Shown: positions 56,160-64,000 of the stretch, piece after piece | Layout of the letters: each line of letters opens with the position of its first letter | Position numbering within the stretch: position 1 is the first letter of the stretch | From: Flavobacteriales bacterium | GTDB taxonomy: Bacteria > Bacteroidota > Bacteroidia > Flavobacteriales > Flavobacteriaceae | Assembly (NCBI GenBank): GCA_018335925.1 | Contig: JAGXRF010000081.1 | Coordinates: 23,331-87,330, forward strand | Length of the DNA stretch: 64,000 bases | Direction: 5' to 3' | Notes under the pieces: model-generated | Seen by the model: the letters and a program-made list of their open reading frames with translations, nothing else | Databases searched by the model: none | Told to the model about the DNA's origin: nothing | Position numbers and translations under genes: made by a program

Positions 56160-56588
56160 ATGAGGATATTTATTATTTTAAGCATGATGGTATTGCTAAG
56201 CAGTAGCAAATGTAACCCGCAACATGTAAAATCTATGGAAGAAGCTATTATTGAATACGAAGCAAGCACAAGAGGGTTTTATTTTGCTTGTACCATTCAT
56301 GATCAAAAGTTGATTACGATTACCGAAAGAGGTGGCAAAGAAACCGAAATTCCGTTAACCAAGGTAGAAGTACAAAATTTGGCTACTGCTTTTGAAGAAA
56401 TTAATTTAGAACAATTAGAAAATTTGGAGGCTCCTTCTGAAAAAAGAAAATATGATGGGGCACCACATGCAACTTTAAGAATTTCAAAAGACGGAAAATT
56501 ATTTCAAACCAATAGTTTTGATCACGGAAATCCTCCAAAAGAAATCAAGAAGTTTATCGATTTAATGCTCAAGTATTCCAAAAAATAA
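56160..56588 (+). CDS. Small exported protein inside the suf operon
   Basis: A 142-residue protein with a hydrophobic N-terminus (MRIFIILSMMVLLSSSKC). Cys18 might be a lipid site, but SSSKC is a poor lipobox, so a plain signal peptide or anchor is possible. The body has mixed alpha/beta character (GGKETEIPLTKVEVQNLATAFEEINLEQLENL; DGAPHATLRISKDGKLFQTNSFDHG) and no further cysteines beyond C43. I do not recognise a family. It lies 10 bp after sufS and 6 bp before sufE, so it is surely co-transcribed with them. Confidence 0.75.
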   Translation: MRIFIILSMMVLLSSSKCNPQHVKSMEEAIIEYEASTRGFYFACTIHDQKLITITERGGKETEIPLTKVEVQNLATAFEEINLEQLENLEAPSEKRKYDGAPHATLRISKDGKLFQTNSFDHGNPPKEIKKFIDLMLKYSKK

Positions 56589-56594
56589 ACAACA

Positions 56595-57017
56595 ATGACC
56601 ATTGCCCAGCAACAACAAGAAATTATTGAGGAATTTTCGTTTTTTGACGATTGGATGCAACGATATGAATACATCATTGAATTAGGAAAAACTCTACCAA
56701 TCATCAATGATCAACATAAAACAGACGAAAATATCATCAAAGGATGCCAATCAAAAGTATGGTTGCATGCAGATTTTAAAGATAACAAAGTTTTATATGA
56801 AGCCGATAGTGATGCGATATTAACCAAAGGTGTGATAGCATTGCTTATCAGAGTTTTTAACCAACATAGTCCGGAAGAAATTTTAGAAGCATCTACAGAT
56901 TTTTTAGATCAAATAGGGTTAAAAGAACACTTAAGTCCAACCAGAGCAAATGGATTGGTTTCGATGGTTAAGCAAATCAAACTATATGCTTTGGCTTTTC
57001 AAAATAAAAACAATTGA
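56595..57017 (+). CDS. sufE: Sulfur acceptor protein SufE
   Basis: A 140-residue sulfurtransferase that accepts persulfide from SufS and delivers it to SufB. The acceptor cysteine is C51 in IIKGCQSKVWL. Normal size and fold pattern, helix-rich. The stop is followed after 2 bp by sufT. Confidence 0.95.
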   Translation: MTIAQQQQEIIEEFSFFDDWMQRYEYIIELGKTLPIINDQHKTDENIIKGCQSKVWLHADFKDNKVLYEADSDAILTKGVIALLIRVFNQHSPEEILEASTDFLDQIGLKEHLSPTRANGLVSMVKQIKLYALAFQNKNN

Positions 57018-57019
57018 TC

Positions 57020-57343
57020 ATGGAAGAATTCAACGATACCATCCATTTAGGAGAAGACATAGTGAAAACATTAAAAGGAATTTACGACCCAGAAATTCCT
57101 GTGGATATTTATGAGCTTGGATTGATTTACGATGTCATGATTAATGAAGATAATGAAGTGAAAATTTTAATGACTTTAACCTCACCAAACTGTCCGGTTG
57201 CAGAAACATTACCTCAAGAAGTGGAAGAAAAAATCAAATCTATTGATGCGGTTAAATCATGTGAAGTAGAAATTACTTTTGATCCGCCTTGGAGCAAAGA
57301 TTTGATGAGTGAAGAAGCCAAATTAGAATTAGGTTTTTTGTAA
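57020..57343 (+). CDS. sufT: SUF-associated MIP18-family (DUF59) protein SufT
   Basis: A 107-residue MIP18/DUF59 protein. The hallmark DPEIPVDIYELGLIYD is at residues 23-38, with the conserved cysteine C58 in TSPNCPVAE. SufT homologues help mature Fe-S proteins under cluster demand. The ATG at 57020 is used; the TTG two codons upstream is less likely. Together with sufE and the DUF2480 gene it closes the suf operon. Confidence 0.93.
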   Translation: MEEFNDTIHLGEDIVKTLKGIYDPEIPVDIYELGLIYDVMINEDNEVKILMTLTSPNCPVAETLPQEVEEKIKSIDAVKSCEVEITFDPPWSKDLMSEEAKLELGFL

Positions 57344-57355
57344 AATTTACGAAAA

Positions 57356-57862
57356 ATGTCGGAAGAAATTATCAATAAAGTAGCCCAAAGTTCTTTACAA
57401 GTATTTGATTTGGAAGATTACTTTCCAACTCAACCTATTACCGGAGTAGATATTTCGCAATGGTTAGAAGAAGGTTTTTTGCTTCGCGAAAAAGAATTTA
57501 GAGCTGCCCTTCAAGAACATTCTTGGGAAAAATATAACCACCATTTGGTATATATTTATTGCTCCACTGATGCCATCATTCCTGCATGGGCAACCATTTT
57601 GGTGGCAAGTTACTTGAATCCTTTTGCCGAGATAGTAATTCATGGAAATAAAAAAGAATTGTTGGTGAATTATTACCAACGAGAAATTGCTTCTTTAAAT
57701 TTTAATAAATACCAGGACAATCCTTGTATTTTAAAAGGCTGTTCCAAAAAACCGGTTCCGGAAGAAGTTTATGTAATAGCTCTACAATATCTTCAAAAAG
57801 TAGCCAAAAGCGTGATGTATGGAGAAGCTTGCTCCGCAGTCCCAATATATAAAAAAAGGTAG
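57356..57862 (+). CDS. DUF2480-family protein
   Basis: A 168-residue protein that I assign to the Bacteroidota family DUF2480. Start MSEEIINKVAQSSLQVFDLEDYFP; four cysteines at C69, C124, C129 and C159, two of them in NPCILKGCSKKPVP and one in GEACSAVPI near the end. No signal peptide. It starts 12 bp after sufT, last gene of the suf operon, and its stop lies within the terminator palindrome. A role in Fe-S or sulfur handling is suggested by position and cysteines only. Confidence 0.85.
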   Translation: MSEEIINKVAQSSLQVFDLEDYFPTQPITGVDISQWLEEGFLLREKEFRAALQEHSWEKYNHHLVYIYCSTDAIIPAWATILVASYLNPFAEIVIHGNKKELLVNYYQREIASLNFNKYQDNPCILKGCSKKPVPEEVYVIALQYLQKVAKSVMYGEACSAVPIYKKR

Positions 57863-57880
57863 TATTAATACTACCTTTTT
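57853..57880. terminator. Bidirectional terminator (28-bp perfect palindrome)
   Basis: AAAAAGGTAGTATT mirrored by AATACTACCTTTTT. It overlaps the DUF2480 stop codon and lies 3 bp from the hflX stop on the other strand, ending both transcripts. Confidence 0.9.
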
Positions 57881-57882
57881 CT

Positions 57883-59109
57883 TTAATTCTCTTTAAAATC
57901 TACTTCTGCAACATCCGGATACAAAAAGTTGTTATACGGGAATCGAGTTATATGAATATTTCGGACTTGTTGGTACACCTTTTTTCTAAACTCTTCAAAA
58001 TTTTGTTTTTCAGTAGCAGAAATAAACAAGGTATTTTCCTCTCCTAATCGGCTCATCCATGTTTGTTTCCACTCTTGGATGGTGAAATTTTTCGAGGTTT
58101 TTTCCACAGTCAAATCACTTGGGTCATAAGGGATATTTTGATAAGCATCAATTTTATTGAATACCATGATGGTTGGCTTATCGTCACTTTTTATTTCTTT
58201 TAAAATTTGATGCACACTTTCTATGTGGTTTTCAAATTCAGGGTGAGAAATATCAACCACGTGCAATAACAAATCTGCTTCTCGAACTTCATCTAAGGTA
58301 CTTTTGAAAGATTCCACCAACTGGGTTGGTAATTTTCTGATAAATCCAACGGTATCTGAAAGTAAAAAAGGCAAATTCCCTACCACAACTTTTCTAACAG
58401 TTGTATCTAAGGTTGCAAACAACTTGTTTTCTACAAAAACTTCACTTTTGCTAATGGCATTCATCAATGTAGATTTTCCAACATTGGTATAACCAACCAA
58501 AGCCACACGAACCATAGCTCCGCGATTACTTCGCTGTACCGACATTTGTTTGTCGATTACTTTTAACTTGTCTTTTAATAAAGCGATTCTATCTCTAACA
58601 ATTCTTCGGTCGGTTTCAATTTCAGTTTCTCCAGGACCTCTCATTCCAATTCCACCTCTTTGACGCTCTAAGTGGGTCCACATTCCAGACAAACGAGGCA
58701 ATAAATATTGACATTGTGCCAATTCAACCTGAGTTCTTGCATAAGAAGTTTGAGCTCTTTGGGCAAAAATATCTAAGATCAAATTGGTTCGATCTAATAC
58801 TTTGCAATTCAAAATTTTAGTAATATTTTTTTGTTGAGCTGGAGATAATTCGTCATCAAAAATCACGGTTTTAATGTCGTTTTCTTGGATGTATTGATGA
58901 ATTTCCTCCATCTTTCCTGTTCCCACAAAAGTTTTTGGATTTGGTCTTTCCGTTTTCTGCCAAAAACGTTTGATGACTTCTCCACCTGCTGTATGGGTTA
59001 AAAAAGCCAATTCTTCTAAATACTCTAAAAGTTTTTCTTCTGATTGATTTTGGGTTACAACACCAACTAAAATAGTTTTTTCAAAATCTATTTTCTCTTT
59101 TTCTAACAT
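57883..59109 (-). CDS. hflX: Ribosome-associated GTPase HflX
   Basis: A 408-residue GTPase that splits stalled 70S ribosomes, for example after heat shock. The N-terminal HflX domain includes FVGTGKMEEI and FDDELSPAQQKNI; the G domain has G1 GYTNVGKS (206-213), G3 DTVGFIRKLP and G4 NKID. GGIGMRGPGETEIETDRR, the HflX hallmark linker, is at about 152-169. Divergent from the giant secreted-protein gene and convergent with the suf operon. Confidence 0.96.
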   Translation of the reverse strand: MLEKEKIDFEKTILVGVVTQNQSEEKLLEYLEELAFLTHTAGGEVIKRFWQKTERPNPKTFVGTGKMEEIHQYIQENDIKTVIFDDELSPAQQKNITKILNCKVLDRTNLILDIFAQRAQTSYARTQVELAQCQYLLPRLSGMWTHLERQRGGIGMRGPGETEIETDRRIVRDRIALLKDKLKVIDKQMSVQRSNRGAMVRVALVGYTNVGKSTLMNAISKSEVFVENKLFATLDTTVRKVVVGNLPFLLSDTVGFIRKLPTQLVESFKSTLDEVREADLLLHVVDISHPEFENHIESVHQILKEIKSDDKPTIMVFNKIDAYQNIPYDPSDLTVEKTSKNFTIQEWKQTWMSRLGEENTLFISATEKQNFEEFRKKVYQQVRNIHITRFPYNNFLYPDVAEVDFKEN

Positions 59110-59196
59110 GAAAAATTATTAATTCGGTACAAATTTAACTAATAACAAATTAGTAAGCATTAGCAAGAAGTATGATGTTTGTTAAAATGCATAGAA

Positions 59197-59229
59197 TTGT
59201 AAAATGAATGTTAAAAATTTCTATATTTG
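59197..59229 (+). promoter_or_regulatory. Probable promoter of the giant secreted-protein gene
   Basis: TTG at 59197-59199, 22 nt, TATATTTG at 59222-59229, 37 bp before the ATG at 59267. The -7 matches TAnnTTTG; the spacing is slightly long. Confidence 0.5.
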
Positions 59230-59266
59230 GTGACTTTCCAAAAATCTATAACAAATAAATTACATT

Positions 59267-62200
59267 ATGAAAAAAATTACTCGTTGGTTGGTTGTTTTGG
59301 TCTTTATGATTCAAAGCTTACAATCTCAAGTTCTTTTCGAAGATTTTGAAGGAGCATCTTTTCCTCCAACCGGATGGTTGGTTGCAGATAACGGTGTAGG
59401 TACTTTAAATTCTTGGACAAGAACAAATGTGGTTGATCAGGTTTATCAAGGAACTTGGTCGGCATTTATGACCAGAGAAAATATTGGTATTGGCAACATT
59501 TCGCAAGATTGGTTAATTACCCCTCAAGTTACAGTTCCAACCAATGGACAATTAAAGTTTTTTACAAGAAGTACGCTTGCAGGAAACCAAGGAACAATTT
59601 ATCAAATTAGGGTTTCTACCAATGCAAATCAAGCTGCACAAGGAAACTTTGTTGTGGTGCAACAATATACCGAAAATGAACTTTCTACATTATATAACGT
59701 ATATGAAGAAAAAATTATTGGTTTAAATGCCTACATAGGTCAACAAATATACATTGCTTTTGTAATGCAATTTACCCAACCTACAGCCTCATTGGGAGGA
59801 GATAGATGGTTGGTTGATAATGTTTCGGTAGTTCAACAATGTTTTGATCCAATAGCATTAACTGCAAACAACATTACCCAAACATCTGCACAACTGCAAT
59901 GGGGCAACCCGAGTGGTGCAACCCAATGGGAAATTGAAATTGTAGCTCAACCTGGAAACCCAACAGGTAGTGGTACAATAGTTAACAATAATCCTTTTGT
60001 TGCTACTGGCTTAACTCCAGCTACACAGTACCAATACTACGTAAGAGCAATTTGTGGAACAAATAATACAAGTGCTTGGGCAGGTCCTTTCTCTTTTCAA
60101 ACTGCAATTCCAGGAAACAATTGTGCTTCTGCAATTCCAATTCCTTCATTACCATACTCTACCACAGGAACTACACAAGGCTTAACAAGTTCTGTTTCTG
60201 GAACTCCTGGAACCGCTTCAACATGTGGAAGTGTAACAGGTGCATATTTAGCTGGCCCAGATATTTTTTACACTTTTACTGCTCCAAGTACCGGATCAAT
60301 CAATGTGCAAATGACACCTAACGGAAACCATTCTGGAATTTTCGTTTACAATAGCTGTGCAAATGTTGGGATTAGTTGCGTAGGTGGTGCAGCTAACACG
60401 GGTTCAGGTATAAGAAGTTTTAATTTTAATGCAATTGCAGGTCAAACTTACATTGTTGTTATCTCAACTTCTGCAAGTGCACCTAATGTTTCTTATAATC
60501 TTGTTATACAGCCGTTTAGCTGCACACCCCCTCCAACAAATTTAAATGCAAATAACATAACTCAATCATCTGCACAATTAACATGGAATATAAATGGGTC
60601 TGCATCTGCATGGGAAGTTGCTGTTCAACCTTTTGGTGATCCCATTCCTAGTGGAAATGGCACCCCGGTTACAAGCAATACATTTAACGCAAACGGACTT
60701 ACTGCTGGTACAGCTTATCAGTTTTGGGTAAGAAATGATTGTGGAAATGGAAATTACAGTTTATGGGCAGGACCATTTCAGTTCACAACTCCATTTTGTG
60801 ACACTGTTGATCAATGTACTTACACTTTTAGAATGACAAGTACGGGTGGTGGATGGCAAGGCTCAAGGATGCAAATTCGACAAAATGGTGTGGTTATTAC
60901 TACCATTGGAACTACTTTTACTACAGGAATTGGCCCTTCTGATGTAACCGTTACATTGTGTAACAATTTACCTTTTGATTTGTTTTGGTTAGAAGGAGGA
61001 ACTAATCCTAATGTTGTGGGTGTTTCAATTATTAAAAACTCTCCAATTATTCAAACCATTTACACCAAAGCACCGGGTTCAGGAGCACCAGGAACTGTAT
61101 TATATAACGGAACTGTTGATTGTGTAACCGCTCAGTGTTTAACACCAAATAATATTACAGTAACTGGAATTACACTTGATAGTGCTACTATTAATTGGAC
61201 GTCACAAGGAGTAGAAACGCAATGGGAAGTAATTGTACAACCGGCAAATTTACCAGCTCCATTACCCGGTGCTACTGGTACAATTGTGAGTAATACTACC
61301 TTTAATGCTACAGGGTTAAACAGCGGAACTATTTATAATGTATATATCAGAGCAGTATGTATCAACGGAAATAGTCCTTGGTCTGCAGCAACTACCTTTA
61401 ATACTGTTATTTGTTTGCCTATAAACCAATGTAATTATACTTTTAGGTTATCAAGTGCTGCTTCATTAGGGTGGAATGGAGCAGTAATGCAAGTCAGACA
61501 AAACGGAATTGTTGTAGCAACTTTAGGCCCTACTTTTACTACAGGTGCAGGCCCTGTAAACATCAGTGTACCTCTTTGTAACGGAATTCCTTTTGAGCTT
61601 TTTTGGATAACAGGAGGAAATACACCTGCTAATGTTAGAGTTCAAGTAATAAACCCTTTTAACCAGGTGCTTTATAACATGAATACCAACTCTGCTACAC
61701 AAGTTGGAAATGTAATTTATACCGCAATGGTAGATTGTTCAAATCCAGCTTGTTTGCCTCCAACAGGTGTTACCGTAAATCAAATGGGGACATTTTCAGC
61801 AACAATCTCATGGACACCAAACGGAGGTGTTTCGTGGGAGGTGATTGCTGTACCAGCTGGCTCTCCTGCCCCAGGTTCAAGTGTTTCTGGTACACCTGCT
61901 ACTAATACTCCATTTGTATTGGGAGGATTATTAGCATCAACGAATTATGATTTTTATGTAAGAACAATTTGTAGTGGTGTGAATACGCAAAGCGTATGGG
62001 CTGGTCCAGCAACTGGATTAACCCTTCCCACCTGTCCACAACCCATTAATCTTACACCTGTAGTTGCAAATAACGATTCTGCTACTGTGCAATGGACAGA
62101 AGTTGGTGCTGCTACACAATGGGAAGTAGTTATAGTGGAAGCAGGTGAACCAATTTCTTCTGGTACTAGTTATATTGCTAATAGCAATCCATTTACTATT

Positions 62201-64000
62201 ACCGGAATTACACCTGGATTTTATGAGTTTTATGTAAGATCTTTATGTAGCCCGAATGATATAAGTTTGTGGTCTGGGCCTCAAAGTTTATTTATTTTAT
62301 CTAATTTGCCAGCATGTGCTGGAGTAACAGTTGACATCAATACAACAACTCCTGGACAGCTAGATTTGTGTCCGGGTGAAACATGTGTTCCAATTACAGC
62401 TTCATATTTAGAAACAGGAGTTACCAATACCTATGATATATCTGCAATTCCATTTAGTCCACCTTTCCCATTTACTGGAGGAACAGCATTAAATGTAACT
62501 ACCGATGATTTGTGGTCGCCTTTGCAACCAATTTCATTCCCTTTCTGTTTTTTCGGACAATCATATAATAATGTTTTAGTTGGTTCCAATGGTGTTGTAA
62601 CATTTAACAATGGTATTGCAAATCATCAACCAAATGGATTTTGTCCTTGGAGTATTCCGGATGCTCCACTACCAAACACCAACTTTCCTATTAAAAATGC
62701 AGTTTTTGGTGTATTTCAAGATACCAATCCTGCTGTTAATGGTCCTGGTGCATTAAACGATATCAACTACCAATTTTTAGGTACTGCCCCATGTAGAGTA
62801 TTTATTGCAAATTTTAATGAAGTTGCACAATTTAGTTGTGGAGTGAGTGTAGGAATGCAAACTAGTCAAATTGTATTATATGAAACTTCCAACGTAATTG
62901 ATATTTACATCTTAAAAAGAACTCCATGTAATACTTGGCAAAATGGAAGAGGAGTAGTAGGACTACTAAATGCAGCAGGTAATGTTGCATATGTACCACC
63001 AGGAAGAAACGTTGGAAACTGGTCTGCTAACAATGAAGCTTGGAGATTTACTCCTAACCAAGGTTCTAACGTTGTGTTTTCTTGGTTAAAGGATGGACAG
63101 TTTTTTAGTAACAATACATCTATTAATGTTTGTGTTGAACAAACTACAGTTATGACAGCTCAAGCAGTATATACCTCTTGTGATGGTACACAAACCGTTA
63201 TTGAAAATGATATTCTATTAAATGTACAAAATCCAACATTAAATGTGCCTTCTGATGTTACTGTTTGTGATTTTTATGAATTACCTACATTATCTTTTGG
63301 AGAATATTATACAGCTCCAGGAGGTCCAAATGGTTCAGGAACATTAATCCCAGTAGGAACAAATATTTCCTCAACTCAAACTATTTATGTATATGGATCC
63401 ATTCAAAGCACCTTTGAATTATGCGAATTTGAGGATAATTTTACTGTAACCTATAATCCAACATTAGTAGATACTCTCTCTAATACGACTGTTTGTAATA
63501 CTTTCACTTTACCATCTTTAACTCATGGAAATTATTATACCCAATCAGGAGGATTAGGAACTATGCTAAATGCTGGAGATGTTATTAATTCTTCTCAAAT
63601 AATTTATATTTTTAATTCTGCAAATGGTTGTACCAATGAAAGTCAGTTTGAAATTACTATTACACCACTAGTCACCCCAACCTTTAACTCAGTTGCCGAC
63701 ATTTGTCCAGGGGCAAGTTTATCTGCCTTGCCAACGACTTCGTTAAATGGTATTGTTGGTACCTGGTCTCCGGCATTGAACAACCAAGCTACCACAACTT
63801 ACACCTTTACTCCAGATGCTGGTCAGTGTGCAACTACAGCTACTTTGACTATTACGGTATTGCCTAACAACATCACCCCTACTTTTACACAAGTAGATGC
63901 GATTTGTGCAGGAGGTACTTTGCCTGCATTACCAACCACTTCTAACAATGGTATTATTGGTACATGGTCTCCAGCTTTAAATAACCAAGCTACCACTACC
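59267..64000 (+). CDS. Giant multidomain secreted adhesin-like protein, N-terminal 1,578 residues (cut by window edge)
   Basis: The frame is open from ATG 59267 to the last base. Visible order: signal peptide (1-20, LQSQ); choice-of-anchor J type domain (about 22-190, FEDFEGASFPPTGW); fibronectin III (190-278); a pre-peptidase-like beta-sandwich (284-418); FnIII (418-505); an unrecognised beta domain (511-618, CTYTFRMTSTGGGW); FnIII (623-712); a second copy of that beta domain (715-823, CNYTFRLSSAASLGW); two FnIII (829-1012); a nidogen-like domain (1015-1290, SNGVVTFNNG); two 'TVC..LP.L' repeats (1330-1460); then ~66-residue repeats with WSPALNNQATTT from about 1468. Such proteins in Flavobacteria end in a T9SS type B (gliding-associated) domain, which would lie outside the window. 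Likely surface adhesin. Confidence 0.92.
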   Translation, partial: MKKITRWLVVLVFMIQSLQSQVLFEDFEGASFPPTGWLVADNGVGTLNSWTRTNVVDQVYQGTWSAFMTRENIGIGNISQDWLITPQVTVPTNGQLKFFTRSTLAGNQGTIYQIRVSTNANQAAQGNFVVVQQYTENELSTLYNVYEEKIIGLNAYIGQQIYIAFVMQFTQPTASLGGDRWLVDNVSVVQQCFDPIALTANNITQTSAQLQWGNPSGATQWEIEIVAQPGNPTGSGTIVNNNPFVATGLTPATQYQYYVRAICGTNNTSAWAGPFSFQTAIPGNNCASAIPIPSLPYSTTGTTQGLTSSVSGTPGTASTCGSVTGAYLAGPDIFYTFTAPSTGSINVQMTPNGNHSGIFVYNSCANVGISCVGGAANTGSGIRSFNFNAIAGQTYIVVISTSASAPNVSYNLVIQPFSCTPPPTNLNANNITQSSAQLTWNINGSASAWEVAVQPFGDPIPSGNGTPVTSNTFNANGLTAGTAYQFWVRNDCGNGNYSLWAGPFQFTTPFCDTVDQCTYTFRMTSTGGGWQGSRMQIRQNGVVITTIGTTFTTGIGPSDVTVTLCNNLPFDLFWLEGGTNPNVVGVSIIKNSPIIQTIYTKAPGSGAPGTVLYNGTVDCVTAQCLTPNNITVTGITLDSATINWTSQGVETQWEVIVQPANLPAPLPGATGTIVSNTTFNATGLNSGTIYNVYIRAVCINGNSPWSAATTFNTVICLPINQCNYTFRLSSAASLGWNGAVMQVRQNGIVVATLGPTFTTGAGPVNISVPLCNGIPFELFWITGGNTPANVRVQVINPFNQVLYNMNTNSATQVGNVIYTAMVDCSNPACLPPTGVTVNQMGTFSATISWTPNGGVSWEVIAVPAGSPAPGSSVSGTPATNTPFVLGGLLASTNYDFYVRTICSGVNTQSVWAGPATGLTLPTCPQPINLTPVVANNDSATVQWTEVGAATQWEVVIVEAGEPISSGTSYIANSNPFTITGITPGFYEFYVRSLCSPNDISLWSGPQSLFILSNLPACAGVTVDINTTTPGQLDLCPGETCVPITASYLETGVTNTYDISAIPFSPPFPFTGGTALNVTTDDLWSPLQPISFPFCFFGQSYNNVLVGSNGVVTFNNGIANHQPNGFCPWSIPDAPLPNTNFPIKNAVFGVFQDTNPAVNGPGALNDINYQFLGTAPCRVFIANFNEVAQFSCGVSVGMQTSQIVLYETSNVIDIYILKRTPCNTWQNGRGVVGLLNAAGNVAYVPPGRNVGNWSANNEAWRFTPNQGSNVVFSWLKDGQFFSNNTSINVCVEQTTVMTAQAVYTSCDGTQTVIENDILLNVQNPTLNVPSDVTVCDFYELPTLSFGEYYTAPGGPNGSGTLIPVGTNISSTQTIYVYGSIQSTFELCEFEDNFTVTYNPTLVDTLSNTTVCNTFTLPSLTHGNYYTQSGGLGTMLNAGDVINSSQIIYIFNSANGCTNESQFEITITPLVTPTFNSVADICPGASLSALPTTSLNGIVGTWSPALNNQATTTYTFTPDAGQCATTATLTITVLPNNITPTFTQVDAICAGGTLPALPTTSNNGIIGTWSPALNNQATTT

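Noticed and set aside
60076..60321. 81-codon plus-strand frame
   Set aside because: Shifted-frame shadow inside the giant secreted-protein gene, which is open through the entire region.
63670..64000. CRISPR-like regular repeats
   Set aside because: The ~200-bp periodicity is coding repeat of a surface protein in a continuous frame, not short repeats with unique spacers.

Overview
The window looks like a chromosomal segment of a low-GC Flavobacteriaceae bacterium (phylum Bacteroidota). Several signs agree: secreted proteins end in type IX secretion (T9SS) sorting domains; the gliding lipoprotein gene gldH lies between ricT and a class A penicillin-binding protein; promoters fit the Bacteroidota form (TTG, about 19 nt, TAnnTTTG); atpDC stands apart from the rest of the ATP synthase genes; and the order dut-yicC-gmk-nadD is typical. 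I saw no rRNA, tRNA, CRISPR array, transposase or prophage. All family calls are by eye; no database search was run.

Layout. 1-2.8 kb: 5' end of ruvB, an amphipathic-helix protein and a YyaL-like thioredoxin-fold protein, all on the minus strand. 2.9-11.4 kb: a secreted M36 metalloprotease, a phosphoesterase, a small beta-barrel, an acetyltransferase, a flippase, then dut, yicC, gmk and nadD. 11.4-15.4 kb: an accessory stretch with a broken lipoprotein gene, a protein built of four copies of one unrecognised repeat, two probably surface-exposed lipoproteins and a PAS-LuxR regulator. 15.4-19.5 kb: a YqhD-type alcohol dehydrogenase, trxA, rsmI and recJ. 19.5-21 kb: a small islet with an orphan lipoprotein and repeats. 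21-26 kb: an EamA exporter and a pair of M16 proteases, one of which has lost its zinc site. 25.7-28.6 kb: rplU-rpmA and atpDC, each with a clear promoter and terminator.

29.1-32 kb is notable: trhO (O2-dependent tRNA U34 hydroxylase) is followed by the U32-family gene trhP and a small 4Fe-4S ferredoxin. This trhO carries a C-terminal domain that is plainly a copy of the C-terminal domain of the U32 protein. 32-37.6 kb holds ricT, gldH, pbp1A and a two-subunit 3-oxoacid CoA-transferase. 37.6-49.8 kb is rich in exported peptidases (T9SS subtilase, S9, M1, subtilase lipoprotein), with a double-ATPase oligopeptide ABC protein overlapping the T9SS subtilase, plus a lycopene-cyclase-like membrane protein.

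50-57.9 kb is the SUF iron-sulfur operon: sufA, sufB, sufC, sufD, sufS, a small exported protein, sufE, sufT and a DUF2480 gene. Two genes for S23-type four-helix-bundle proteins interrupt it, one between sufA and sufB and one between sufB and sufC. Each is closely bracketed by inverted repeats (28 of 30 bases matching in the second), and a lone arm of similar sequence lies before gmk. This is the best candidate here for an undescribed mobile gene cassette. The window ends with hflX (minus) and, divergent from it, the first 1,578 codons of a giant multidomain secreted protein that runs off the edge.
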